64,000 bases of DNA from Marinomonas alcarazii (lineage in GTDB: Bacteria > Pseudomonadota > Gammaproteobacteria > Pseudomonadales > Marinomonadaceae). The notes beneath the pieces are model-generated. The model did not search any database. It was not told the origin of the DNA and saw nothing but the letters and a program-made list of their open reading frames with translations. Numbering within the stretch: position 1 is the stretch's first letter; every line of letters begins with the position of its first letter. The stretch spans positions 1 to 64,000 of the forward strand of contig NZ_QKLW01000004.1 of the NCBI RefSeq assembly GCF_003208215.1, read 5' to 3'. The position numbers and the translations under genes were made by a program. Shown here one piece after another: positions 55,551-64,000 of this stretch.

Positions 55551-58121
55551 ATGACAGTTCAAACCGTAAAGATACTATCCGAATTGGTAAATACGCCAGT
55601 CGATAAGCTACTGGCTCAGATGAAAGACGCTGGTTTGCCTCAAACAAGTGCGAGCCAAGAAGTCTCTGAAGTAGAAAAGCAAGTTCTGTTGAACTATTTA
55701 AAGCGTCAGCATGGTGAAGAAAGCGATACAAGTCAGCGTATTACTTTGCAGCGTAAAACCACTAGTACTTTGTCTCGTGGTGACGGCGGAAAAGCGGTTA
55801 ATGTTGCGGTAAAGAAAAAACGCACCTATGTTAAACGCGATGATGCAGACGAAGAAGCTCAAAAGCAGGAAGAATTGCTGTCGAAACGTCTTGCGGAAGA
55901 GCAAGAGCGTTTAGCGGCTGAAGAGAAAGCACGCCTAGAAGCAGAGCGTAAGTTAGAAGAAGAGAAGGCAGCTAAAGCAAAAGCTGAAGCTGAAGAAAAA
56001 GCGCGTCAAGAAGCAGCAGCGAAGCCTGCTAAAGCGGATGCTGGCGCGGTAAATGATACGGAGCAGTATGTTTCCGATATAGGAGCGGCAGAACCCGTGG
56101 AATCACCGAAGCAGCCAAAAAACCCGAAAAAAGCGTCTCAACCAGCAATGGACAGTAAAAAGTCAACTGTTGCGCCTAAAGGCAAAAAGGGTCCAGTTAG
56201 ACATGACAATGATAAAGACAAGCCTCGTGGTCGTGCTAATCCAGATAACAAACGTTCACGCGTAAACGTGAATGATGAAGATGAATTTACTCGTCGCGGT
56301 AAGTTAGGTCGTAAGAATAAGAAGCCTGCTAAACAAGAGCATGGTTTCCAGAAACCTACAGCGAAGATGATTCATGAAGTCGCTTTGCCAGAAAGTATTA
56401 CTGTTGCTGATCTTGCTGAGAAAATGGCAGTAAAAGGCGCAGAAGTTATTAAAATTATGTTCAAAATGGGCGCGATGGCGACCATTAACCAGACAATCGA
56501 CCGTGATACAGCAACGCTTGTTGTTGAAGAAATGGGCCATACGGTTAAGTTTATCGACGAAAATGCTGTCGAAAATGACATGATTGAAGCGATTGACTAT
56601 GAAGGTGAGGCGATTAAGCGTGCACCTGTAGTCACTGTAATGGGTCACGTTGACCACGGTAAAACATCATTGCTTGATTACATTCGTACTACTCGCGTTG
56701 CAGCGGGTGAGTCGGGTGGTATCACGCAGCACATTGGTGCTTATCACGTTGAAACACCTCATGGCATGGTTAGTTTCTTGGATACACCTGGACACGCTGC
56801 GTTTACTTCCATGCGTGCTCGTGGTGCTAAAGCAACGGATATCGTTATCCTTGTTTGTGCCGCTGATGATGGTGTAATGCCTCAGACTATTGAAGCGATT
56901 CAGCATGCTCGCGCTGCTGAAGTGCCTATGGTTGTTGCTATCACTAAGATAGATAAAGAAGGTGCGGACTTAGATCGTGTTAAAAACGAACTTGTTGCAC
57001 AAGAAGTTGTGCCAGAAGAATGGGGCGGTGACGTTCAGTTCGTAGGCGTATCGGCTAAATCTGGTGAAGGTATCGAAGAACTTCTAGAAGCGGTTCTTTT
57101 GCAATCTGAAGTACTTGAACTTACCGCTGTGCCTAGTGCTCCAGCTAAAGGTGTTGTGGTTGAGGCTCGCCTTGATCGTGGCCGTGGTTCTGTAGCGACA
57201 CTGCTTGTACAAAACGGTACTTTGAAGAAGGGCGACATTGTGTTGGCTGGTCTTCAAATGGGTCGTGTGCGTGCTTTGTTGGACGAAACTGGTAAAGCAA
57301 TTGATGCCGCTGGTCCTTCTATCCCTGTTGAGATTCTTGGTCTTGATGGAACACCGGAAGCGGGTGAAGAATTCATTGTGGTTGCTGATGAGCGTAAGGC
57401 TCGTGAAGTAGCTAACTTCCGTCAAGGTAAGTACCGTGAAGTGCGCTTTGCGCGTCAGCATTCTGCTAAGTTAGAGAACTTGTTCTCTGAAATGGGCAAA
57501 GACGAAGTTCGTACCTTGAACGTGGTTCTTAAAGCGGATGTTCGTGGTTCTCTTGAAGCTTTGATCAAGTCTTTGACTGACTTGAATACAGACGAAGTAA
57601 AAGTAAATGTTGTTTCTAGTGGTGTTGGTGGTATCACCGAGACTGACGCAACTTTGGCACTTGCTTCTGATGCGGTTATCTTCGGTTTCAACGTTCGTGC
57701 AGATAGCTCAGCTAAGCAGTTTATCGAGCGTGAAAGCATCGATCTTCGTTACTACAGTGTTATCTACAACATTATTGATGATGTGAAATCTGCATTGTCT
57801 GGCATGTTGTCTCCAGATCTTCGCGAGGACATCAAAGGTACTGCTGAAGTACGTGATGTATTCCGTTCGCCTAAGTTTGGTTTGATCGCTGGTTGTATGG
57901 TTATCGAAGGTACGGTTTACCGTAACAAGCAGATTCGTGTACTACGTGATGACGTTGTTATTTACGAAGGTGAGCTTGAGTCTCTTCGTCGCTTCAAAGA
58001 TGCTGTTAACGAAGTTAGCCGCGGTATGGAGTGTGGTATCGGCGTGAAGAACTACAACGATGTCAAAGTAGGCGATAAGATCGAGGTTTTTGAAACCGTC
58101 GAAGTAGCGCGTACGCTTTAA
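55551..58121 (+). CDS. infB: Translation initiation factor IF-2
   Basis: 856 aa. It has an IF2_N winged domain (about 1-55), a Lys/Glu/Ala-rich charged linker (about 100-265, coiled coil [20 protein letters not shown]), a second IF2_N-like domain (~275-345), the G domain with G1 GHVDHGKT (about 365-372), G3 DTPGH, and TKID in place of the commoner NKID for G4, then domains II-IV with the C-terminal fMet-tRNA-binding part. It delivers initiator tRNA to the 30S subunit. The linker is typical in marine gammaproteobacteria. Confidence 0.98.
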   Translation: MTVQTVKILSELVNTPVDKLLAQMKDAGLPQTSASQEVSEVEKQVLLNYLKRQHGEESDTSQRITLQRKTTSTLSRGDGGKAVNVAVKKKRTYVKRDDADEEAQKQEELLSKRLAEEQERLAAEEKARLEAERKLEEEKAAKAKAEAEEKARQEAAAKPAKADAGAVNDTEQYVSDIGAAEPVESPKQPKNPKKASQPAMDSKKSTVAPKGKKGPVRHDNDKDKPRGRANPDNKRSRVNVNDEDEFTRRGKLGRKNKKPAKQEHGFQKPTAKMIHEVALPESITVADLAEKMAVKGAEVIKIMFKMGAMATINQTIDRDTATLVVEEMGHTVKFIDENAVENDMIEAIDYEGEAIKRAPVVTVMGHVDHGKTSLLDYIRTTRVAAGESGGITQHIGAYHVETPHGMVSFLDTPGHAAFTSMRARGAKATDIVILVCAADDGVMPQTIEAIQHARAAEVPMVVAITKIDKEGADLDRVKNELVAQEVVPEEWGGDVQFVGVSAKSGEGIEELLEAVLLQSEVLELTAVPSAPAKGVVVEARLDRGRGSVATLLVQNGTLKKGDIVLAGLQMGRVRALLDETGKAIDAAGPSIPVEILGLDGTPEAGEEFIVVADERKAREVANFRQGKYREVRFARQHSAKLENLFSEMGKDEVRTLNVVLKADVRGSLEALIKSLTDLNTDEVKVNVVSSGVGGITETDATLALASDAVIFGFNVRADSSAKQFIERESIDLRYYSVIYNIIDDVKSALSGMLSPDLREDIKGTAEVRDVFRSPKFGLIAGCMVIEGTVYRNKQIRVLRDDVVIYEGELESLRRFKDAVNEVSRGMECGIGVKNYNDVKVGDKIEVFETVEVARTL

Positions 58122-58133
58122 TAGGACAAAATC

Positions 58134-58523
58134 ATGGCAGGCGAATTTAGTCGTACTAGTCGGATTGGTGACCAGCTCCAAAAGGAGCTGGCGTCCTTGA
58201 TCCAGTTTGAAGTAAAAGATCCTCGTTTAGGGTTGGTTACTGTCAACGAAGTGCGTGTAGCAAAAGATTTAGGTTATGCGGATATTTACTATACCGTTCT
58301 TGGTAAAGATGATCAGCCAGAAGTATTGGCTGAGAACCAAGCAGCACTTGATAGTGCAAAAGGGTTCTTGCGTCGTCGTTTAGCACAAGAAGTAAAACTT
58401 CGTGTTATGCCGCATTTGCGTTTCCATTATGACCAGAGTGTTGTAAATGGCTCGCGCATGTCTGCTCTTATTGACGAAGCAATTCGTGATGATGAGACAA
58501 AAAACGGTAAAGAAGACGAGTAA
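58134..58523 (+). CDS. rbfA: 30S ribosome-binding factor RbfA
   Basis: 129 aa KH-like fold. The N-terminal SRTSRIGDQLQKELASLIQFEVKDPRLGLVTVNEVRV and the RRRLAQEVKLRVMPHLRFHYDQS segment are family signatures. It helps mature the 5' end of 16S rRNA and cold adaptation. It starts 12 bp after infB and truB starts 9 bp after it. Confidence 0.97.
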   Translation: MAGEFSRTSRIGDQLQKELASLIQFEVKDPRLGLVTVNEVRVAKDLGYADIYYTVLGKDDQPEVLAENQAALDSAKGFLRRRLAQEVKLRVMPHLRFHYDQSVVNGSRMSALIDEAIRDDETKNGKEDE

Positions 58524-58532
58524 TAAGTTCGT

Positions 58533-59459
58533 ATGGTTAAAGCAAAATGGCGTTCAGTGGACGGTATTGTCCTGCTGAATAAGCCGATAGGTTTAAGTTC
58601 TAACCAAGCCCTGCAGCGTGTCCGTCGTCTTTATCAGGCGGCAAAAGCTGGGCACACTGGGGCGCTTGATCCTTTGGCAACTGGAATGTTGCCATTATGT
58701 CTTGGTGAGGCGACTAAATTTTCTCAGTATTTATTGGATGCAGATAAGCGCTATTTAACCTGTATTCAACTGGGGAAAAGAACAACCACAGGCGATCGAG
58801 AGGGTGATGTGTTGACGGAAGAGTCGATACCGTCACTTACTGATGATGAGCTTGAGGCTGTTTTGGACAGATTTCGTGGTGAAATAGAGCAAATACCACC
58901 AATGTATTCTGCTTTAAAGCATGAAGGAAGACCTTTATATGAGTATGCTCGTCAGGGTATTGTCATTGAAAGGAAACGTCGTCGCGTTATTATTTCTAAT
59001 CTTACCCTTGTTTCAAGAACGGAAGATACACTGACTTTAGATATTCAGTGTTCTAAAGGTACTTATATTCGAACGATTGGTGAGGATATTGGTGAAGCAT
59101 TGGGCTGTGGTGCTCATCTTCATTCATTGCATCGTATTTCTACGGCAGGATACTTGCCTGAAAATATGATGACGTTGGAGGAGTTTGAGTCCATTGCAGA
59201 GCAAGGTTATGAAGCGTTAGATTCTCATCTAATTTCTATGGATACGGCCGTTGAGCATTTTGTTAAAGTGGATTTACCTAAAGTAGATTCGCTGGATATG
59301 ATGTTCGGTCGAACTGTCCAAAGTCCTGTTTCATTAGACCATGAAACGGTAATTAGAATGTACGATCATGAGTCTCAGCGATTCTTAGGTCTTGGTCAGA
59401 TTAAAGGGGCGACTATTCGTCCTTATCGATTAGTTAATACGAGTGAGTTCTCTTTATAA
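58533..59459 (+). CDS. truB: tRNA pseudouridine-55 synthase TruB
   Basis: 308 aa. The catalytic Asp is D46 in GHTGALDPLATGMLPLCLGEATK; other motifs include KRYLTCIQLGKRTTTGDREG and the YIRTIGEDIG strand. A C-terminal PUA-like domain (~250-308) binds the tRNA. It makes pseudouridine 55 in the T loop of elongator tRNAs. Last of the co-transcribed rimP block; rpsO follows after about 110 bp. Confidence 0.97.
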   Translation: MVKAKWRSVDGIVLLNKPIGLSSNQALQRVRRLYQAAKAGHTGALDPLATGMLPLCLGEATKFSQYLLDADKRYLTCIQLGKRTTTGDREGDVLTEESIPSLTDDELEAVLDRFRGEIEQIPPMYSALKHEGRPLYEYARQGIVIERKRRRVIISNLTLVSRTEDTLTLDIQCSKGTYIRTIGEDIGEALGCGAHLHSLHRISTAGYLPENMMTLEEFESIAEQGYEALDSHLISMDTAVEHFVKVDLPKVDSLDMMFGRTVQSPVSLDHETVIRMYDHESQRFLGLGQIKGATIRPYRLVNTSEFSL

Positions 59460-59570
59460 ATAGCAGTGAGTTCTGCTAAAAAGAGTGTTAAACTTGCTGG
59501 TCTAGGATAACTGAAAATATGCTCGGCTATCCTTTACTTTTAATAGCATATTAATTTGGAGATTAAGATT

Positions 59571-59840
59571 ATGGCATTGTCTGCAGAATCAAAAGCAGCG
59601 TTGGTAAAAGAGTTTCAAGTAGCGGAAGGCGACACTGGTTCTCCTGAAGTTCAAGTAGCATTGTTGACTAAGAACATCGAAGGTCTTCAAGGTCACTTTA
59701 AAGCTCATATCCACGACCATCATTCTCGTCGCGGTCTAATCCGTATGGTAAACCAGCGTCGTAAGTTGTTGGATTACCTTAAGCGTAAAGATGCAGCACG
59801 TTACACTAGTTTGATCAAAAAACTAGGTCTGCGTCGCTAA
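59571..59840 (+). CDS. rpsO: 30S ribosomal protein S15
   Basis: 89 aa from ATG 59571, the length of E. coli S15; GGAGATT precedes the start. The four-helix fold with [27 protein letters not shown], which contacts 16S helix 22, is clear. A terminator and a structured leader separate it from pnp, as in E. coli. Autoregulation by mRNA binding is known for rpsO but was not looked for at base level here. Confidence 0.98.
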   Translation: MALSAESKAALVKEFQVAEGDTGSPEVQVALLTKNIEGLQGHFKAHIHDHHSRRGLIRMVNQRRKLLDYLKRKDAARYTSLIKKLGLRR

Positions 59841-59848
59841 GACTGAGA

Positions 59849-59879
59849 AAGGGCCATAAGTGATTATGGCCCTTTTTTT
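59849..59879 (+). terminator. Terminator after rpsO
   Basis: AAGGGCCATAA-GTGA-TTATGGCCCTT: a long perfect stem then T residues. Some readthrough into pnp is expected from known rpsO-pnp organisation. Confidence 0.92.
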
Positions 59880-59884
59880 ATTGG

Positions 59885-59991
59885 TCTCCCAAGGGACAGC
59901 CTGTACTTCATATACACTTTTTTCTCTCTGTAAGTGGGAGAAGCGAGAAGAGTTTATATGAGTACTGGCTTAAAAAGAGGTCTTTGGGAGA
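59885..59991 (+). promoter_or_regulatory. Long stem-loop in the pnp leader, probable RNase III/PNPase autoregulation site
   Basis: The outer stem TCTCCCAA/TTGGGAGA (59885-59892 with 59984-59991) encloses a long, nearly continuous stem: 59898-59917 pairs with 59952-59970 with only a few mismatches (AGCC.GTACT..CATATA.AC), capped by a shorter TTCTC/GAGAA stem. In E. coli a double-stranded leader of this kind before pnp is cut by RNase III and then degraded by PNPase, giving feedback. Position and shape match. Confidence 0.75.
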
Positions 59992-60020
59992 AGAATTATT
60001 TTTAATAAAAAGGAATACGC

Positions 60021-62129
60021 GTGAGTATTACTACAAAAACTTTTCAGTTCGGTAACGATACCGTAACGCTAGAAACAGGCCGCATTGCTCGTCAAGCAAC
60101 AGGTGCTGTTCTTTGTACAATTGGTGATGCGCAAGTACTTGCTACTGTTGTAGGTGCTAAATCAGCTAAACCAGGTCAAGACTTCTTCCCACTGTCTGTT
60201 CATTATCAAGAGCGTGCTTACGCTGTTGGTAAAATCCCAGGTGGTTTCCTAAAACGTGAAGGTCGCCCTTCTGAAAAAGAAACGCTAACTTCTCGTTTGA
60301 TCGACCGTCCAATTCGTCCATTGTTCCCTAAAGGGTTCATGAACGAAGTTCAGGTTGTTTGTACTGTTATGTCAACAAACACTGACCTAGACGCTGACAT
60401 TGCGGCTATGTTGGCAACGTCTGCAGCATTGACTATTTCTGGTATTCCATTCAACGGTCCTATTGGTGCTGCTCGTGTTGGCTTTAACGACGAGTCTGGT
60501 TATGTGCTTAACCCAAGCTACTCTGATCTAGACGGTTCTTTGCTAGACATGGTTGTTGCTGGTACTAAAGACGCGGTATTGATGGTTGAGTCTGAAGCAC
60601 AAGAGCTTACAGAAGACGAAATGCTAGGTGCGGTTCTTTATGCTCACAAAGAAATGCAAACGGCTATTTCAGCTATTACTGAATTTGCAGCTGAGTGCGC
60701 TAAGCCTCGTTGGGATTGGGAAGCTGAAGCGGCAAACGTTTCTTTGACTGACGCTCTAGAGTCTGGTTATGCAGCTCAAATTGAAGAAGCATACGGAATC
60801 AGTGAGAAAATGGCTCGTTACGCTCAACTAGGTGTTGTTCGTGACGCTGCTGTTGCTGCGCTTGTTGCTGAAGAAGGCGAATTTACAGAAGCTGACGTTG
60901 TTGGTGCTTTCTCTAAACTTGAAAAACGCATTGTTCGTCGTCGTGTAATCGATGGCAAGCCTCGTATTGATGGTCGTGACAACAAAACGGTTCGTCCAAT
61001 TGACGTAGAAGTGGGTTTGCTAAGCAAGACTCACGGTTCTGCTTTGTTCACTCGTGGCGAAACTCAGGCGATTGCAACTTGTACTCTAGGTACGAGCCGC
61101 GATTCACAAATGACAGATGGTTTGACTGGCGAAAGCAAAGACAGCTTCATGCTGCATTACAACTTCCCTCCATACTCTGTTGGTGAGTGTGGTCGTATGG
61201 GTGGTGTTGGTCGTCGTGAGATTGGTCACGGTCGTCTAGCGCGTCGTGGTGTTCAGGCTGTGTTGCCTTCTGAAGATGAATTCCCATACACAATCCGTGT
61301 GGTATCTGAGATCACTGAATCTAACGGTTCAAGCTCTATGGCCTCTGTTTGTGGTGCGTCTTTGTCTATGATGGATGCGGGTGTTCCTCTTAAAGCACCA
61401 GTTGCGGGTATCGCAATGGGTCTTATCAAAGAAGACGACGGCTTTGCAGTATTGACTGATATCTTGGGTGACGAAGATCACCTTGGCGATATGGACTTTA
61501 AAGTAGCGGGTACTGCAGAAGGTATCACTGCGCTTCAAATGGACATTAAAATCGAAGGCATCAACGAAGAAATTATGGACATCGCCTTGAGCCAAGCGCT
61601 TGAAGCTCGTACTCATATCCTTCGTGAAATGGCAAAAGTAATTGGTTACGCTCGTCCAGAAGTGTCTCCAAATGCGCCATCTATGGCGACGATCAAAATT
61701 GATCCAGAGAAAATTCGTGACGTTATCGGTAAAGGTGGTGCAACAATCCGTTCTATCACTGAGCAGACAGGTGCTTCTATCGATCTAGATGACGATGGTA
61801 CAGTGCGTATCTACGCGGCTGATAAAGCATCTTCTGACGCTGCTTTGCTTAAGATTCATGAAATCACTGCTGAAGCAGAAGTTGATAAGCTTTACAAAGG
61901 TAAAGTTGTTCGTCTTGCTGAGTTTGGCGCATTCGTAAATATCTTACCTGGTAAAGATGGTCTAGTTCATATTTCTCAAATCGCTGAAGAACGCATTCGT
62001 GCGGTTTCTGACTTCTTGTCAGAAGGCCAAGACGTGATTGTTAAAGTACTAGATGTTGATGCACGTGGTCGTATCAAGCTTTCTATGAAAGATGTAACTG
62101 AAGAAGAAAAAGCAGCTTATACTGAATAA
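60021..62129 (+). CDS. pnp: Polyribonucleotide nucleotidyltransferase (PNPase)
   Basis: 702 aa from GTG 60021 (AAAAAGGAA upstream). Two RNase PH domains (1-140 and about 310-545) with the [23 protein letters not shown] and [20 protein letters not shown] motifs, a helical linker, a KH domain (about 555-615, [15 protein letters not shown]) and an S1 domain (about 620-690). It degrades RNA 3' to 5' by phosphorolysis and partners RNase E. Regulation is probably through the upstream stem-loop. Confidence 0.98.
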   Translation: MSITTKTFQFGNDTVTLETGRIARQATGAVLCTIGDAQVLATVVGAKSAKPGQDFFPLSVHYQERAYAVGKIPGGFLKREGRPSEKETLTSRLIDRPIRPLFPKGFMNEVQVVCTVMSTNTDLDADIAAMLATSAALTISGIPFNGPIGAARVGFNDESGYVLNPSYSDLDGSLLDMVVAGTKDAVLMVESEAQELTEDEMLGAVLYAHKEMQTAISAITEFAAECAKPRWDWEAEAANVSLTDALESGYAAQIEEAYGISEKMARYAQLGVVRDAAVAALVAEEGEFTEADVVGAFSKLEKRIVRRRVIDGKPRIDGRDNKTVRPIDVEVGLLSKTHGSALFTRGETQAIATCTLGTSRDSQMTDGLTGESKDSFMLHYNFPPYSVGECGRMGGVGRREIGHGRLARRGVQAVLPSEDEFPYTIRVVSEITESNGSSSMASVCGASLSMMDAGVPLKAPVAGIAMGLIKEDDGFAVLTDILGDEDHLGDMDFKVAGTAEGITALQMDIKIEGINEEIMDIALSQALEARTHILREMAKVIGYARPEVSPNAPSMATIKIDPEKIRDVIGKGGATIRSITEQTGASIDLDDDGTVRIYAADKASSDAALLKIHEITAEAEVDKLYKGKVVRLAEFGAFVNILPGKDGLVHISQIAEERIRAVSDFLSEGQDVIVKVLDVDARGRIKLSMKDVTEEEKAAYTE

Positions 62130-62151
62130 TTTTTAGTGTAAATTGATGTAA

Positions 62152-62178
62152 AAGGGCGCTATTTATAGCGCCTTTTTT
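62152..62178 (+). terminator. Terminator after pnp
   Basis: GGCGCTA-TTTA-TAGCGCC stem followed by seven T residues. Confidence 0.94.
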
Positions 62179-62270
62179 TGTTTTTAATGGGTCTAATAGA
62201 CTAGAATGAAAACATCATAAATAACACTCTCATTTGTTGTTTGACTGACTTATTAAACAAGGAAAAGCGC

Positions 62271-62861
62271 ATGACGTTTAAAGTAGTAAGTGTATTGGCT
62301 GCCAGTTTGGTGTTGGCTGCCTGCAGTAAAGATGTAGTAAATACCCCTGTTGCTGATGTTCCTGATTGTGTGTTTGCTGATGGTTCAAATCAAGCGGCAC
62401 CAGAATGGGTGTGTGGTGCACCGGTTGAGGGTGTGGAATTATCTGCAGTTGGTTACAGTGAAAAGTCTGCAGCCGGCGCTAATTATATGAAGCAAATGGC
62501 AACGACAGCTGCACGCGTAGAATTAGCTCAAGTACTAAGTGTTGATTTGCAAAACATGGTTAAGCAATATGTTGAAACGACAGGCGCTGCCGATGCTGAA
62601 ACGGTTGATCGTGTTAACAGCGTGGTGACAAAACAAATAACTGAGCAAACCTTGATAGGATCTAAGGTCATTCGCCAGATGCCAACCCCAACGGGTGGTT
62701 TAGTGGTGTTGGTTGGTTTAGACCCATCTCAAGCTGAAGGTATTGCTGAAAGTATTTTGCGTACATCTATGAGAAATGAAGCGGCTTTATTTCAGAAATT
62801 AGAATCTGAAAAGAGTTTTGATGAATTGGCTTCTGAGATAGCAAAACGACGTGCTAATTAA
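62271..62861 (+). CDS. LPP20-like outer-membrane lipoprotein
   Basis: 196 aa from ATG 62271 (AAGGAAAAG upstream); an upstream in-frame ATG at 62241 is unlikely because it would place charged residues before the signal peptide. Signal peptide with lipobox LVLAAC, Cys near residue 18. The mature part has AVGYSEKSAAGANYMKQMATTAARVELAQVL, the LPP20-type core, and a helical tail. The role of this family is unclear. It is monocistronic. Confidence 0.78.
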   Translation: MTFKVVSVLAASLVLAACSKDVVNTPVADVPDCVFADGSNQAAPEWVCGAPVEGVELSAVGYSEKSAAGANYMKQMATTAARVELAQVLSVDLQNMVKQYVETTGAADAETVDRVNSVVTKQITEQTLIGSKVIRQMPTPTGGLVVLVGLDPSQAEGIAESILRTSMRNEAALFQKLESEKSFDELASEIAKRRAN

Positions 62862-62918
62862 TGGATGAACGATGGGAGACAGGGTTATCTTGTCTTCCAT
62901 CATTTTCCGGAATAGGTG

Positions 62919-63329
62919 TTAAACACCTTCTTCTTCGTCAAAGATGGGTGTCGGCTTTTTATTGCTGTCTACTGCCACAAAATTAAAATGCCCAGTGACG
63001 GCTTTTGTGCGTTTGTCGCTGTCGAGCTGTTCAAGAAAAATAGACACTTCTACTTTTAATGACGTTCTGCCAACGTGAACTACGCGGGCGATAAGTTCAA
63101 CCAGAATGCCAGATGGGATTGGTTGTTTAAAATCGACTTGCTCTGTTGAAATGGTAACCATGGTTTTTCTTGAAAACCGAGTGGCTGCAATGTAAGCAAC
63201 TTCGTCCATCCATTGTAAAGCGATGCCGCCAAATAATGTGTCGTAATGGTTTGTCGTGCCAGGGAAAACCATTTTGGCCACGCGTGTTTCTGAAATTTCT
63301 TCTCGTTTTTGGATGAGTAGCTTGTTCAT
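62919..63329 (-). CDS. Acyl-CoA thioesterase, hotdog fold (YciA-like)
   Basis: 136 aa, a single hotdog domain. The helix region NHYDTLFGGIALQWMDEVAYIAATRF contains the active-site Asp, and STEQVDFKQPIPSGILVELIARVVHVGRTSLKVEV is typical of the acyl-CoA hydrolase subfamily. It hydrolyses acyl-CoA to free acid and CoA; chain length cannot be judged. The ATG overlaps the start of the divergent lipoprotein gene (shared CATG). Confidence 0.88.
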   Translation of the reverse strand: MNKLLIQKREEISETRVAKMVFPGTTNHYDTLFGGIALQWMDEVAYIAATRFSRKTMVTISTEQVDFKQPIPSGILVELIARVVHVGRTSLKVEVSIFLEQLDSDKRTKAVTGHFNFVAVDSNKKPTPIFDEEEGV

Positions 63330-64000
63330 GTTAATAAAGCCTTTTCGTTCTTATCTTCTGTTGTTCGCTATTATACTCGTTGTTGGCGGTTGTGATACTC
63401 GCTTTAAAGGTGAAGCTTTTCTGAATGAATATGTCGTAGATTTAAATCGCTCTCAGTCATTGTCGATTTCTTCTCCTGCGATTGTTATGCCGAAAACGTT
63501 TCCTTCAGCACGATATAGACAGCAAACTTTAAGCCAATTTGATATTGGTTTATTGGATTTTCTTTCTCTACAGCAATGTGATGTAGGGGCTGTTGCCGGA
63601 AGAAAGAACAGTATTCTAGGTAAGGTAATGCCTGATAGTCAGCGATTTTTGTACGAACTAGATATTATTCGTGCGATTGAGTCCTGCGATATTAAGAATG
63701 AATCCTTGTCAGAAGAATTGCACCAAGTCGCTGCGCAGAAAAGACTTGAATTGTCTAAAGCGTTCTCAAATGCACTTTTTAATGGCGTAGAAAGCGATGC
63801 CTTTTTCAGCCTATCGAATGGTTATTTGCCACTTAATTACTCTACGGCGGAGCAGCAGGAGTTGTTAGATTCACTTAATCGATTGGTGGTGATTGGCGAG
63901 AATTTGCAAGATTTACCTGTGATTGATGCTGGGACTTTTGAGGATGATCTGAAGGTCTTGATAGACAGTGAATATGCTGGACGTTTATTGTATTCGTTAG
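63328..64000 (+). CDS. DUF3080-like lipoprotein, cut by the window end
   Basis: At least 224 codons from ATG 63328, open to the window end at 64000, so incomplete. Signal peptide with lipobox VVGGC (Cys near residue 22), then a soluble, Leu-rich, mostly helical domain (FLNEYVVDLNRSQSL, SQFDIGLLDFLSLQQCDVGAVAGRKNSILGKVM). The pattern resembles the DUF3080 family of gammaproteobacterial lipoproteins; function is unknown. Its start codon overlaps that of the divergent thioesterase by two bases, so the two genes must share or interleave promoters inside each other's coding region. Confidence 0.72.
   Translation, partial: MLIKPFRSYLLLFAIILVVGGCDTRFKGEAFLNEYVVDLNRSQSLSISSPAIVMPKTFPSARYRQQTLSQFDIGLLDFLSLQQCDVGAVAGRKNSILGKVMPDSQRFLYELDIIRAIESCDIKNESLSEELHQVAAQKRLELSKAFSNALFNGVESDAFFSLSNGYLPLNYSTAEQQELLDSLNRLVVIGENLQDLPVIDAGTFEDDLKVLIDSEYAGRLLYSL

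Noticed and set aside
56603-57000. TKID in place of NKID in IF-2 as a sign of a defective GTPase
   Set aside because: The variant appears in otherwise normal translational GTPases and all other G motifs are intact.
57084-57461. Antisense ORF inside infB
   Set aside because: Opposite conserved IF-2 coding sequence, with no ribosome binding site or family resemblance.

Overview
The window looks like a chromosomal segment of a marine gammaproteobacterium, most likely Oceanospirillaceae and Marinomonas-like. That is an inference from protein character and from the conserved blocks rlmE-ftsH-folP-glmM-tpiA-secG-tRNA-Leu and rimP-nusA-infB-rbfA-truB-rpsO-pnp, not from a database match. Most of it is vertically inherited core genome, with one 14.6 kb integrated element and several environmental-adaptation genes.

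Layout. (1) 1-6000: a 106-bp tandem repeat, the end of a urease accessory cluster (ureG, hupE/ureJ), then a permease-histidine kinase-receiver fusion and a LuxR-type response regulator. (2) 6.0-8.7 kb: GNAT, cupin, and a GlxA-type regulator divergent from an isochorismatase-family hydrolase. (3) 8788-23414: a CAT-anticodon tRNA (probably tRNA-Ile2) used as attachment site by an integrative mobilizable element. The element is bounded by a perfect 60-bp direct repeat and carries a P4-type integrase, an excisionase-like protein, a relaxosome ribbon-helix-helix protein, a TraD-like coupling protein and a MobF relaxase-helicase interrupted by one in-frame TGA. Its cargo is a probable anti-phage/conflict cassette: a two-gene module sharing a GSGDN tail motif, a DarT-DarG ADP-ribosylation toxin-antitoxin pair, and a PD-(D/E)XK nuclease right behind DarG. 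(4) 23.4-38.4 kb: HD-GYP phosphodiesterase, cystine-type symporter, NIT-domain chemoreceptor, RhlE-like helicase, FAD monooxygenase, PQQ glucose dehydrogenase, NhaC-type antiporter and an EamA exporter. (5) 38.4-43.4 kb: TetR regulator divergent from an RND efflux pair. (6) 43.6-64 kb: housekeeping genes (prfC, erpA, yhbY, rlmE, ftsH, folP, glmM, tpiA, secG, tRNA-Leu, rimP-nusA-infB-rbfA-truB-rpsO-pnp), then an LPP20-like lipoprotein, a thioesterase and a DUF3080-like lipoprotein cut by the window end.

How they work together. The element has the DNA-processing half of conjugation but no type IV secretion genes, so it would need a helper for transfer. Its cargo would protect the host or itself. 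The most system-like novelty is the 15484-19128 pair followed by darT-darG-nuclease. Readable regulation includes an IscR type 1-like site before erpA, a long RNase III-type hairpin before pnp, a TetR-type palindrome before the efflux genes, and a possible leader peptide coupled to the GlxA regulator. No CRISPR array, rRNA gene or transposase was seen.
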